Shown piece after piece: positions 49,429 through 57,099 of a stretch of 64,000 nucleotides of DNA (position 1 is the stretch's first letter; each line of letters begins with the position of its first letter). The stretch spans positions 1 to 64,000 of the forward strand of contig JABHSO010000220.1 of NCBI GenBank assembly GCA_018669845.1, given 5' to 3'. Source of the stretch: Gammaproteobacteria bacterium (GTDB lineage Bacteria; Pseudomonadota; Gammaproteobacteria; GCA-001735895). The notes under the pieces were generated by a model, which saw only the letters and a program-made list of their open reading frames with translations, had not been told where the DNA came from and did no database searches. The position numbers and the translations under genes are program-made.

Positions 49429-50675
49429 TAGCTCTGGTTGATTGCAACTCCTGTTACGCCTCCTGCGAACAGGTATTTCGCCCCGATTTACGGGATAAGC
49501 CGGTTATCGTGTTAAGCAATAACGATGGCTGTATTATTGCTCGCAGTAAGGAAGCGAAGAAACTCGGGGTGCCTGATTTACAACCATTCTTCAAGGTAAA
49601 GCAACAATTAAGAAAACATCGTGTGGTAGTTTTTTCAGCTAACTTCCGCCTGTATGGTGATATTTCCAACCAGGTTATGACAACCCTGCGAGATTTTTCT
49701 CCACAGGTAGAACAGTACAGTATCGATGAAATGTTTCTGGATTTTACGGGTATGAAGCTTGATTTGAATGACTACGGTACGGTAATTAAGGATACCCTGT
49801 GGCAAAACGTGCGCATGCCGGTGGGCGTAGGTATTGCACCGACAAAAACATTATCGAAACTGGCCAATCATGCTGCCAAGAAGATCAAAAGTTCCGGTGT
49901 CGCTGTGCTGGACAGCCCCGTCAAATGGCAGTGGCTGCAAAAACGTTTGCCGATTATCAAAATATGGGGGGTTGGTAAACGTCTGAGCAAACGCCTGAAT
50001 GCACTGGGTATTCATAATGTTTATCAACTGGCACAGGCCGACCCGCGTTTTATCCGCAAACAAACCAGCATCAATGTCGAACGCACTATTCGCGAGCTTA
50101 ATGGCGAAGCCTGCATCGGTCTGGATGAACAACCGGCTCCTAAAAAAGAGATTTTCGTTACCCGCTCATTCGGTAAAAAAACTGGCAGTAAAGAAGAGTT
50201 ATTACGCCATATCAGCCGTTATGCAGCCGCAGCGGCAGAAAAATTACGCAGCCAGAATAGCTTCTGCACCAGTTTGTATTTATTTGCTTTTACTTCAGAG
50301 TTCAAACCCGGTTTTTACAGCAACAGTAAAGTCATCAAGCTGCCCTACCCGACCAGTAACAGTACGCTGATTATCAATCACGCCAAACAGGGCATGTCAC
50401 AGCTTTATCAACCGGGAAGCTTGTTTGCCAAGTGTGGCATAGGTTTACTGGATATTCGGGATCGAAATTTTTACCAGTATGATTTATTCAGCCCTGGCCA
50501 GCAGCCTGATACTGATGAATTGATGTCAATGATCGATAGCGTCAACCAGCGTTATGGTCGTGACTCTCTTACCTTTGGTGCAGAAGGTTTAACCGGTAAG
50601 TGGACCATGAATCAAAACCGCTTGTCCCCTTCCTATACTTCTTCGTGGCTTGATTTACCCAGAGTGCTTTGCTGA
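49425..50675 (+). CDS. umuC: DNA polymerase V subunit UmuC
   Basis: A 416-residue Y-family translesion polymerase, active with UmuD' in SOS mutagenesis. The metal-binding residues are D6 (VDCNS), D101 and E102 (YSIDEMFLDF), at exactly the E. coli numbering. The C-terminal region carries TFGAEGLTGKWTMNQNRLSPSYTS, typical of UmuC, and the length is normal. The four-base overlap with umuD indicates coupled translation. SOS control is inferred from the candidate LexA box. Confidence 0.96.
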   Translation: MIALVDCNSCYASCEQVFRPDLRDKPVIVLSNNDGCIIARSKEAKKLGVPDLQPFFKVKQQLRKHRVVVFSANFRLYGDISNQVMTTLRDFSPQVEQYSIDEMFLDFTGMKLDLNDYGTVIKDTLWQNVRMPVGVGIAPTKTLSKLANHAAKKIKSSGVAVLDSPVKWQWLQKRLPIIKIWGVGKRLSKRLNALGIHNVYQLAQADPRFIRKQTSINVERTIRELNGEACIGLDEQPAPKKEIFVTRSFGKKTGSKEELLRHISRYAAAAAEKLRSQNSFCTSLYLFAFTSEFKPGFYSNSKVIKLPYPTSNSTLIINHAKQGMSQLYQPGSLFAKCGIGLLDIRDRNFYQYDLFSPGQQPDTDELMSMIDSVNQRYGRDSLTFGAEGLTGKWTMNQNRLSPSYTSSWLDLPRVLC

Positions 50676-50749
50676 TGACTTAACATTGTAAAGCACAATA
50701 TATGCTGCTCAGTGAGTTTCAATTTTTCTATAAATTTAAAGATTTTTTT

Positions 50750-50893
50750 CACCACAAAGTCACGAAGTACACGAAGTACACGAAGGTACATCGTTATTTA
50801 GCAATAAGCTTTTTAAATTATAACAATGAGTGATTTATCCAATTACTTTTAGCATTATTTGCTTTTCTTCATGAGCTTCGTGCCTTCGTGGTG
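50750..50893. repeat. Inverted-repeat element of about 144 bp
   Basis: CACCACAAAGTCACGAAG (50750-50767) matches the inverse of the right end (50876-50893) at 16 of 18 positions. The left end adds a short tandem CACGAAGTA, CACGAAGTA, CACGAAGGTA at 50761-50788. The interior is AT-rich. The motif CACCACGAAG-GCACGAAG is common in proteobacterial intergenic regions, so this is probably a non-autonomous or REP-like element. Confidence 0.65.
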
Positions 50894-50982
50894 AGTTTTT
50901 ATTGATTTTTTTGAATAAGCTGAGTTACAGCACAATAAACTATAGTTATTTACAACACTTCATCAGATAACCCAATAAAATA

Positions 50983-51006
50983 TGGAGGCGACACAAAGCA
51001 CCTCCA
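50983..51006 (-). terminator. Possible weak terminator for the Spy-like gene
   Basis: TGGAGG (50983-50988) and CCTCCA (51001-51006) with 12 bases between. On the minus strand it is followed by TATTTTATT. It is about 30 bases past the Spy-like stop. The stem is short, so the call is tentative. Confidence 0.4.
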
Positions 51007-51037
51007 CAAAGACTCATTAAGTCAAAAGCCATTCTAA

Positions 51038-51463
51038 TTAACTACCTGATGGACGCCTTCTGTTTAATCTCTGGCGTTGATCATCTGTAAGAATAGCGTC
51101 CACTTTTGCTCTCATCTCATCACGATGTGCCTGTCTTGCGATTTGCTGGCCACTTTTCCATTGCTGTTGAGTCTGCTGTAAAGTATCCAGTTCCTGATGC
51201 TGTTCAGGGGTCAGGTCATTTAATCGATAGATGCCACGCATGGGTGTTTTCATGCCTCTCATCTGGCTCTGCCCACGTTTACCCTGCTTCCAGTGCATGG
51301 GCTGTCTACCAGACATATTCCCCTGCATTTGATTATATTGCCCTCTTTGCATGCCGGGGCCACGCTGATCACAGTTACCATAACCGTTAAAAGCATAAGC
51401 AGTTCCAGTAGCCACTACCAGTAACGCGCTTCCAATAAGGATAAATTTTGATTTGTTGTTCAT
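51038..51463 (-). CDS. Spy/CpxP-like periplasmic protein
   Basis: A 141-residue exported protein with the LTxxQ motif of the Spy/CpxP family (DLTPEQHQELD and ILTDDQRQRL). The signal peptide is at about 1-24 (LIGSALLVVATGTAYAF). The mature protein is rich in glutamine, methionine, glycine and arginine. Spy is an ATP-independent chaperone and CpxP is a negative regulator of Cpx. It is divergent from cpxR, the arrangement of cpxP in E. coli, so a role in Cpx feedback is likely. Confidence 0.85.
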   Translation of the reverse strand: MNNKSKFILIGSALLVVATGTAYAFNGYGNCDQRGPGMQRGQYNQMQGNMSGRQPMHWKQGKRGQSQMRGMKTPMRGIYRLNDLTPEQHQELDTLQQTQQQWKSGQQIARQAHRDEMRAKVDAILTDDQRQRLNRRRPSGS

Positions 51464-51529
51464 GTTTATTCTCCAGTTTTTGCATTAATCGTTGTTTGTT
51501 TCAGTGACTAAACTATAACGCTCTGCTGT

Positions 51530-51575
51530 GTAAAGTAGGGTCAACTCAGGTAAAGCTTTGCAAAGAAATGCAAAG
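51530..51575 (+). promoter_or_regulatory. Candidate CpxR-like sites and a short palindrome in the cpx divergent region
   Basis: GTAAA occurs at 51530-51534 and again at 51550-51554, 20 bases apart and so on the same helix face. E. coli CpxR boxes are GTAAA-N5-GTAAA, so this spacing is not canonical. A 7-bp inverted repeat CTTTGCA...TGCAAAG (51556-51562, 51569-51575) follows. The sites lie between the divergent spy-like and cpxR genes. Confidence 0.4.
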
Positions 51576-51641
51576 ACTTGCTTCAAGCCCTTTGCAGCAA
51601 CAATATTTACCTTCAGAATAGTGTTACTGGAGACTTAATAA

Positions 51642-52325
51642 ATGCATATTTTACTAGTTGATGATGACGTAGCACTTTGTGAATTACTACGTGAATATCT
51701 GGAAATGGAAAGTTTTCAGGTCTCTATGGTGCACGATGGAAAACAGGCACTGCAAATCATTAATTCAGCTCAACAGACATGGGATGCAATTTTACTGGAT
51801 GTCATGTTACCGGGTATGAATGGCTTTGATTTATTAAAAGCAATTCGACCACATAATTCCATCCCGATATTAATGCTAACCGCGCGTGGTGAAGATACCG
51901 ATACAGTGCTGGGACTGGAGCTCGGCGCAGATGAATATGTGGCTAAACCGGTGAGTCCGCGTGTACTTGTCGCTCGTCTTAGAGCTTTAATTCGTCGTGC
52001 TTCCAGTGAACAGAAAAGTAGCAGCATTAAAGTAGGAGATCTGAATCTTGATAAACAGGCCAGACTTATTACAGTCTCTGGTGAAACTATTGAACTAACC
52101 GGTGCAGAATTCAACTTGCTGAATCAGTTAATTGAAAACTCTGGTGAAGTCGTCAGTCGAGAACAGCTTGCTAAAGAAGGACTGGGGCGTTCATTGCAAG
52201 CTTATGACCGACGTATTGAAACTCACATGACTCAAATTCGGCGTAAGCTCGGGCCACAAGCGGATGGAACAGAACGTATAAAAACTGTGCGCGGTGCTGG
52301 ATACCAATACGTGGTTTCGCGATGA
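51642..52325 (+). CDS. cpxR: Response regulator CpxR
   Basis: A 227-residue OmpR-family regulator of envelope stress. The receiver domain has the acidic cluster D7-D9, phospho-acceptor D53 (ILLDVMLPG) and lysine in EYVAKPVSP. The winged-helix DNA-binding domain is at about 130-225 (ELTGAEFNLLNQLIENSGEVVSREQL). The stop overlaps cpxA by four bases. It is divergent from a Spy/CpxP-like gene, which supports CpxR over other OmpR-type regulators. Confidence 0.92.
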   Translation: MHILLVDDDVALCELLREYLEMESFQVSMVHDGKQALQIINSAQQTWDAILLDVMLPGMNGFDLLKAIRPHNSIPILMLTARGEDTDTVLGLELGADEYVAKPVSPRVLVARLRALIRRASSEQKSSSIKVGDLNLDKQARLITVSGETIELTGAEFNLLNQLIENSGEVVSREQLAKEGLGRSLQAYDRRIETHMTQIRRKLGPQADGTERIKTVRGAGYQYVVSR

Positions 52326-53614
52326 ATTTATTCCTGCGTATATTTTTATCTTTCTGGCTGGCAGCCATTCTACTGGCAGCGAGCTTTTACCTGATGGGAA
52401 GGTTTTCTGGTGGAGAAGCCATCGAACGCAACGAAGCCGTATTAAAAGCTCAGGCCGATATAGTTGCTTCTCTGTGGCTGAACAATGGAAGACGCGCCAC
52501 CATGCTCTGGTTAACAGCATTACCATTACTGGAGCGCCCTCACCTGGTCAATGCACAGGGAAAAAGTATGATGCGAATGGGCCCCCGAAAGCAAAAAAAC
52601 ATGCCAATAAGACCCATGATTGCTGGCATCCATCATAAAAAAAATGGCCAGGTAGTCATCATTGCTACGCTACCCAGAGTAACCCCACCTTTATTTCTGG
52701 TTCGACACCTGGATAAACGTCAGTTACACCGAATGCCGATGATTTATCTATTACCGTTAGCGTTGGTGATCATTAGCCTGGTCAGTTACTTTCTGGCATC
52801 GGTGTTAACTAAACGTATTCGACAATTAAGATCCACAGTTCAGGTTATCGCTGAAGGAGACTTGAGTGCACGTGTGACACTCAAAGGTTCCGATGAGGTT
52901 AGCGCACTGGCTACCGACTTTAATCGTATGGCTGACCGCATCAACGATATGCTGAATAGCCAGAGGCAACTGGTCAGCGATGTATCACACGAATTACGTT
53001 CACCTCTGGCACGATTACGAATTGCACTGGAACTGGCAGAAAGGTCCGATAACCCCGCAACTTCTCTTCACCGTATTGAGAAAGAAGCTGATGAACTGGA
53101 AAGCCTGGTCACAGGGTTACTATCACTGGCTCGTATTGAATCGGGGCAATCTCAGCTGGAAAAACAATCACTATCTTTATGTGAATTATTGAACCAGATT
53201 GTAGAAGATGCTAATTACGAGGGACAGGCCATGCAACTTCGTGTTCAGCTGGATAACTGTGACAACATTACGCTATTTGCTGACCCTGTCATGCTGCGTT
53301 CAGCTATTGAAAACGTGGTGAGAAATGCCCTGCACTACACACCGAAAAATAGTGAAGTTATTGTTAACGCTTTACAAACTCAAGATTCAGTGACAATAAC
53401 TGTCGATGATCAAGGTGAAGGTGTGCCTCCTAAAGCACTAAACAAGTTGTTCGAACCTTTTGCACGAGTAGCAGAAGCACGTGATCGACTCAGCGGAGGT
53501 TATGGACTTGGACTCACGATTACCGGAAAAGTTATGCAGGCTCATGCGGGTCAGGTAACAGCTGAAAACAGACAGCAAGGCGGTTTAAGAGTTACCCTGA
53601 TTTTGCCTCGGTAG
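52322..53614 (+). CDS. cpxA: Sensor histidine kinase CpxA
   Basis: A 430-residue envelope-stress kinase. Transmembrane helices are at about 5-25 and 139-161, with a periplasmic sensor of about 110 residues between them. HAMP follows (about 160-213). The phospho-acceptor is H223 in DVSHELRSPLARLRIALE. The ATPase boxes N (IENVVRNALHYTP), G1 (DDQGEGVPP) and G2 (GGYGLGLTI) are complete. It follows cpxR with a four-base overlap. The periplasmic domain is shorter than in E. coli. Confidence 0.92.
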   Translation: MNLFLRIFLSFWLAAILLAASFYLMGRFSGGEAIERNEAVLKAQADIVASLWLNNGRRATMLWLTALPLLERPHLVNAQGKSMMRMGPRKQKNMPIRPMIAGIHHKKNGQVVIIATLPRVTPPLFLVRHLDKRQLHRMPMIYLLPLALVIISLVSYFLASVLTKRIRQLRSTVQVIAEGDLSARVTLKGSDEVSALATDFNRMADRINDMLNSQRQLVSDVSHELRSPLARLRIALELAERSDNPATSLHRIEKEADELESLVTGLLSLARIESGQSQLEKQSLSLCELLNQIVEDANYEGQAMQLRVQLDNCDNITLFADPVMLRSAIENVVRNALHYTPKNSEVIVNALQTQDSVTITVDDQGEGVPPKALNKLFEPFARVAEARDRLSGGYGLGLTITGKVMQAHAGQVTAENRQQGGLRVTLILPR

Positions 53615-53644
53615 TCGCCAGTCATACCTTTACTAAATATTTGT

Positions 53645-53705
53645 AGGGTGCGCCGCACACACCACTTTATTTCAATAATTCAGAATTGGTGCGTGCGGCG
53701 GCACC
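53645..53705. repeat. REP-like GC-rich inverted repeat downstream of cpxA
   Basis: AGGGTGCGCCGCACACACC (53645-53663) and its imperfect inverse GGTGCGTGCGGCGGCACC (53688-53705) flank 24 AT-rich bases. It is related to the palindrome at 26385-26433 (shared GGGTGCGCCGC core). It lies between the convergent cpxA and peroxiredoxin genes. Confidence 0.7.
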
Positions 53706-53714
53706 TTACCCTGA

Positions 53715-54359
53715 TTATAGATTTTTTAACACACTTACAATATCTGCTGGTTCCATTCTCTGGGTATAATCAGCATCAACAAAAGCATGCACAATTTCTC
53801 TATTTTGTTTAATCACATAGGTCGCAGGCATTGGAAGTTCAAAACTATCATCTCCGTTATAACCCGGAATATCCAGGTTAAACATTTCATAAATTGGTCT
53901 AAGTGCTTCGGGTAGTGTGAACACCAGGCCATATTCTCTTGAAACTTTGTTACCTACATCGCTCAACACTTCGAACGTTAATTTATGTTTTTCGGATGAC
54001 TCAATAGACTTATCTGGCAACTGTGGAGCAATCGCAATTAATTGGGCACCAGTCGCTTCAATTTCAGGTAAAACACGTTGAAGCGCATGCAGTTCCAGGT
54101 TGCAGTAAGGGCACCACCCACCACGATATATATTTAGCACGACAGGTCCTTTTGCTAAAGCCTGATTAAGATTAACCTGTTCTCCATGAATATTAGGTAA
54201 GCTAAAATCTACCGCCTGATCACCGATACCCAGCGCATTATTTTCAATACCCTGCTCTTTTAAGTCTTTAGTGGTTCCCATCAAAACTTCAATAACATCT
54301 TTTGGGGCTTTTGCTAAAGTTTGTTCTCTCTGTTTTTGTATTTCCTCTCGCAGGCTCAT
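53715..54359 (-). CDS. AhpC/TSA-family peroxiredoxin-like protein
   Basis: A 214-residue thioredoxin-fold protein of the peroxiredoxin-like AhpC/TSA group. The active site is YRGGWCPYCNLEL with a C-x2-C pair, and DFSLPNIHGEQVNLNQAL precedes it. The CxxC arrangement is like a thioredoxin or thiol peroxidase and differs from classic 2-Cys AhpC. It probably reduces peroxides or disulfides. It has no signal peptide. It is divergent from a TetR regulator that probably controls it. Confidence 0.85.
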   Translation of the reverse strand: MSLREEIQKQREQTLAKAPKDVIEVLMGTTKDLKEQGIENNALGIGDQAVDFSLPNIHGEQVNLNQALAKGPVVLNIYRGGWCPYCNLELHALQRVLPEIEATGAQLIAIAPQLPDKSIESSEKHKLTFEVLSDVGNKVSREYGLVFTLPEALRPIYEMFNLDIPGYNGDDSFELPMPATYVIKQNREIVHAFVDADYTQRMEPADIVSVLKNL

Positions 54360-54394
54360 TGTAATTTCCTCTTTATTGAATTATTAGAAAGTTA

Positions 54395-54433
54395 TTGAAC
54401 GATCACTCTATAACTATATTTGAATGATTACTC
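54395..54433. promoter_or_regulatory. Direct repeat, candidate TetR operator
   Basis: TTGAACGATCACTC (54395-54408) recurs with few changes as TTGAATGATTACTC (54420-54433), 25 bases later. It lies between the divergent peroxiredoxin and TetR genes. The second copy covers an upstream ATG, which supports a later start for the regulator. Two tandem half-sites suggest a regulator that binds both promoters. Confidence 0.5.
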
Positions 54434-54456
54434 AAAAATCTGTTAAAGTAAAGTCT

Positions 54457-55038
54457 ATGGCACGCCCAATTCAATTTAATCGCCCCTTAGCGCTGAAACA
54501 ATCCATGTATTTGTTTTGGGAAAATGGCTATACCAATACTTCTTTGCAGCAACTTGGCGAGCGTATGGATATGCGCCCCGGTAGTCTTTATGCGGTGTTT
54601 AAAAATAAACGCCAACTATTTTTTGAAACACTGGAACTGTATTTCGAACGTAGTTCAAATTTATTAAAAGATAGATTACAAAGCGGAAATACCGCCATGC
54701 AGAGTATTCACATTTTTTTCGAATCGTTAATCGACGATCTTGTCGATGAGAAGACTATGAAAGGTTGTTTGATGATCAACACAGCCACTGAACTTGCTGA
54801 TCAGGATGATGAGATCAAACATAAACTGGACATTATGTTTAAAAGCCATGAGCGACAGTTTTTTAAAGTATTAAGCCAGGCTCAAAAAGAAGGCGATCTA
54901 GCTAAAAACAAAGATCCGAAAACACTAGCCATGTTTCTTTTGATGGGTGTCAGAGGCCTAAAGGTTTATAGCCAGACAGATAATTCCCGAAATAAATTAC
55001 AGACACTAGTCAATACACTTTTATCAACACTCAGGTAA
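54457..55038 (+). CDS. TetR-family transcriptional regulator
   Basis: A TetR regulator of 193 residues from the ATG at 54457 (MARPIQFNRPLALKQSMYLFWENGY). The helix-turn-helix is TNTSLQQLGERMDMRPGSLYAVFKNKRQLFFETLELYF, closely like the TetR N-terminus. The ligand domain is helical and contains CLMINTATELADQDDE. An ATG at 54424 would add 11 residues, but it lies inside the candidate operator repeat. Divergent from the peroxiredoxin, so it probably represses it in response to a small ligand or oxidant. Confidence 0.88.
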   Translation: MARPIQFNRPLALKQSMYLFWENGYTNTSLQQLGERMDMRPGSLYAVFKNKRQLFFETLELYFERSSNLLKDRLQSGNTAMQSIHIFFESLIDDLVDEKTMKGCLMINTATELADQDDEIKHKLDIMFKSHERQFFKVLSQAQKEGDLAKNKDPKTLAMFLLMGVRGLKVYSQTDNSRNKLQTLVNTLLSTLR

Positions 55039-55113
55039 TTATATTGTCTTCACCACGCTCACAGGGATAGATTCCATTAAGTAGAATTCATCCACTACGC
55101 ATTGCTAGATATT

Positions 55114-55138
55114 TATTCGCAGCAAGCTGCGGGGAATA
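55114..55138. repeat. Short palindrome TATTC-GCAGC-AA-GCTGC-GGG-GAATA
   Basis: Palindrome at 55114-55138 with 5-bp outer and 5-bp inner arms and a small internal asymmetry. It lies in the 190-base gap between the TetR gene and the NifX-like gene, which holds nothing else I can support. It resembles dispersed REP-like hairpins but only one copy is in the window. Confidence 0.4.
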
Positions 55139-55228
55139 GCACCCCAAGAGATTTAAAGCAGACACCAGGCTGCAATTAATTCTCTTTGAGCGACCAATAG
55201 GTGCTCTTTTTCCAGCTATGCTATTTCA

Positions 55229-55582
55229 CTAGTGTTTATGATTGTGCTCGTGTGGTTCAGCTGCTGGTAATGCCTTTCCAGAAGCATAGGTTTTAACTGC
55301 AGTAACAGGGTCACTTTCACTGGTTGCAATAACTTTGATACCTCGCATGGACATCTTACGGATAAAGCCATCTCCGCAACCACCTGTTATCAGAACATCA
55401 AAAGCATCTATCGGATGGGAACCACCTTTAAACTCATGCATAGACATTTCTTTAGGTAAATCGAGACGGTCAGTTTCTACCCACTCTCCTACACTCGGAC
55501 TGGTGTAAACAAGGAAACGACGCGACTTCCCTGCATGGCCGGTGATGGTTCTAAAATTTTGACTGGTTACAGCAATATTCAT
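55229..55582 (-). CDS. NifX/NifB-type iron-molybdenum-cofactor-binding-like protein
   Basis: A 117-residue protein of the dinitrogenase Fe-Mo cofactor family (NifX/NifB C-terminal domain/VnfX). It begins MNIAVTSQNFRTITGHAGKSRRFLVY, the typical fold, with DVLITGGCGDGFIRKM and a single cysteine. A histidine-rich tail EPHEHNHKH could bind metal. Outside nitrogen fixation such proteins bind Fe-S or Mo-Fe clusters. No nif genes are present. It follows the DUF6858 and TDT genes on the same strand and is probably the last gene of that operon. Confidence 0.85.
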   Translation of the reverse strand: MNIAVTSQNFRTITGHAGKSRRFLVYTSPSVGEWVETDRLDLPKEMSMHEFKGGSHPIDAFDVLITGGCGDGFIRKMSMRGIKVIATSESDPVTAVKTYASGKALPAAEPHEHNHKH

Positions 55583-55611
55583 GTTTAACTCCTATCTGTA
55601 TTGAATTTCAA

Positions 55612-56013
55612 TCATGCTGTTGCCTGAATAACAACACCTTTAACCCAGGCTTCCATTGTATCATTGGCTAACGCCATAGGTGCTTCCATAAAAGATATAG
55701 TAAAACCTGTTTCGGTTTCAGCTATGCCAATAGAACGTGGGCGTACTGCCAACATTTCAGCTTTAGGTAATTTAGTACCAAAACAGAAAACAACATTGCG
55801 GGCATCAATAATATCTTCAGCCATCTCACCACCTTCTAGACCTTTAGTATGGCTGTAATGATCGAATTCACCAATGAAACGAGTGATTTTGTGCTCATCA
55901 ATCAACTGTTTAAAGTAATCCACGAGTTCCTGAGATGAGTTAAAAGTCGTTTCAGTTTTATCAATCTCCAGCTTAAACATAGGAAATTTTTCCTGTAATA
56001 GAACTTGTTTCAT
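55612..56013 (-). CDS. DUF6858-like protein, uncharacterised
   Basis: A 133-residue protein that I recognise as DUF6858-like from phrases such as FDHYSHTKGLEGGEMAEDI and VVFCFGTKLPKAEMLAVRPRSIG. The family has no assigned function. Conserved H, C and R residues suggest a metal- or cofactor-linked role. It has no signal peptide or membrane helix. It lies between the TDT transporter (31 bases) and the NifX-like gene (29 bases) on the same strand, a tight operon. Confidence 0.75.
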   Translation of the reverse strand: MKQVLLQEKFPMFKLEIDKTETTFNSSQELVDYFKQLIDEHKITRFIGEFDHYSHTKGLEGGEMAEDIIDARNVVFCFGTKLPKAEMLAVRPRSIGIAETETGFTISFMEAPMALANDTMEAWVKGVVIQATA

Positions 56014-56044
56014 TTATTTCTCCAAAAAATTATTCAATTTGAAA

Positions 56045-57001
56045 TTAATCTGCCACACAAATTTTTCCTTTCTGTGCTGCTTTAAATGTTTTAAACAGTA
56101 ACAGTACAACCAGTGCACTTAGTGAAAATAGAAGTCCCAGACCAATATTCCCATAAAATTCCTTACCAGTGATCAAGCCCATAACCATACTTGCAATACT
56201 CATTGCAGCTAGAGGAAATGAATAAGCCCACCAGGACATAAAAAATGGTAACCGAGCAAAACGGGGTAGCTGACTGAGTAATAAAATAGTCAAAAATAAT
56301 GCGAAATTAAATAATACCTGTGCAAACGCATCCAGTCCTCCAGTCAGTTTTACATAAGCCATAAAGCCAACAGCAGGAGGTGCTATTAAAATAAACAGGG
56401 TTGGCAATAGCTTTTCAGGTAGAGGGGTGTGAAAAATAATGCGGTTGAATACGATAATCATCAGAATCAACCAGAACATCATGCCGATACTGAAGAAAAA
56501 CCAGGAAAGTTCGATATAACCCAAAGGCACACCAGCCAGAGGTACAATCACATTACCTACTGCTGGAATAAACCAGGCTGGATTCATATGATGTATTTCA
56601 AATTTTTCATGATGCAGCCAGGAATTCATGACCATCATGGAAATAACCATATGCAAAATGGTTCCTGTAGCCCATAGAACCAGACTTACCTGCACAGAAA
56701 TAGACATAAAAGCCACGGCAAATAATAACAAGCTGATTGAAATTGCCGGTATAAAATTCATTTTTATCGGATTAGCCCATTCCTTCAGGATGGCTTCACG
56801 AAAATTCAAACCTTTATAGATATACATAACTGCAAGCAATATGAATACTAAAATGGATTGCACCAGTAAAGTAGAAAAAATAATGCTACTGAACTGATAT
56901 ATTTCACTCGCTTTTTCCCAGGCTAAGGTCAATCCTGCCAGACCCATAACCATGGCAAAAAATGAAATCGGCATATGTTCTAACCGGTTTGGTATTTGCA
57001 T
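56045..57001 (-). CDS. TDT family transporter (TehA/SLAC1-like)
   Basis: A 318-residue inner-membrane protein with about ten hydrophobic helices. Members of the TDT family export tellurite, sulfite or organic acids, or act as anion channels (TehA, Ssu1, Mae1, SLAC1). The motif PAWFIPAVGNVIVPLAG near the middle and PISFFAMVMGLAGLTLAWEKA at the N-terminus are typical of the family. The anion cannot be read from the sequence. It is the first gene of the operon and is divergent from an FNR-like regulator. Confidence 0.88.
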   Translation of the reverse strand: MQIPNRLEHMPISFFAMVMGLAGLTLAWEKASEIYQFSSIIFSTLLVQSILVFILLAVMYIYKGLNFREAILKEWANPIKMNFIPAISISLLLFAVAFMSISVQVSLVLWATGTILHMVISMMVMNSWLHHEKFEIHHMNPAWFIPAVGNVIVPLAGVPLGYIELSWFFFSIGMMFWLILMIIVFNRIIFHTPLPEKLLPTLFILIAPPAVGFMAYVKLTGGLDAFAQVLFNFALFLTILLLSQLPRFARLPFFMSWWAYSFPLAAMSIASMVMGLITGKEFYGNIGLGLLFSLSALVVLLLFKTFKAAQKGKICVAD

Positions 57002-57030
57002 GTTTTACTCCAAAGTTAATGTATTGAGAA

Positions 57031-57044
57031 AGTCTAAACAGACT
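57031..57044. promoter_or_regulatory. Palindrome AGTCT-AAAC-AGACT in the divergent TDT/FNR region
   Basis: A perfect 5-bp-arm palindrome AGTCTAAACAGACT at 57031-57044, 30 bases from the TDT start. Together with the palindrome at 57055-57076 it makes two candidate operators in the 98-base divergent gap. Confidence 0.4.
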
Positions 57045-57054
57045 GATGTAAACT

Positions 57055-57076
57055 GGCATTGAAAAATTTCAATGCC
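57055..57076. promoter_or_regulatory. FNR-type palindrome TTGA-N6-TCAA
   Basis: GGCATTGAAA-AA-TTTCAATGCC, a perfect 10-bp-arm palindrome. Its core TTGA-AAAATT-TCAA (57059-57072) has the half-sites and six-base spacing of the FNR/DNR consensus TTGAT-N4-ATCAA. It is 23 bases before the start of the FNR-like gene. Autoregulation and control of the TDT operon are inferred. Confidence 0.65.
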
Positions 57077-57099
57077 GTAGAAAAAATTTTGGGTAATCA

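Larger units (their letters stand above)
50676..51037. other. Intergenic region with a palindrome-ended element
   Basis: 362 bases between umuC and the Spy-like gene, without a credible gene on either strand. The middle is an AT-rich element flanked by inverted CACCAC...GAAG repeats (listed at 50750-50893). The right part holds a weak terminator (50983-51006). Confidence 0.55.
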
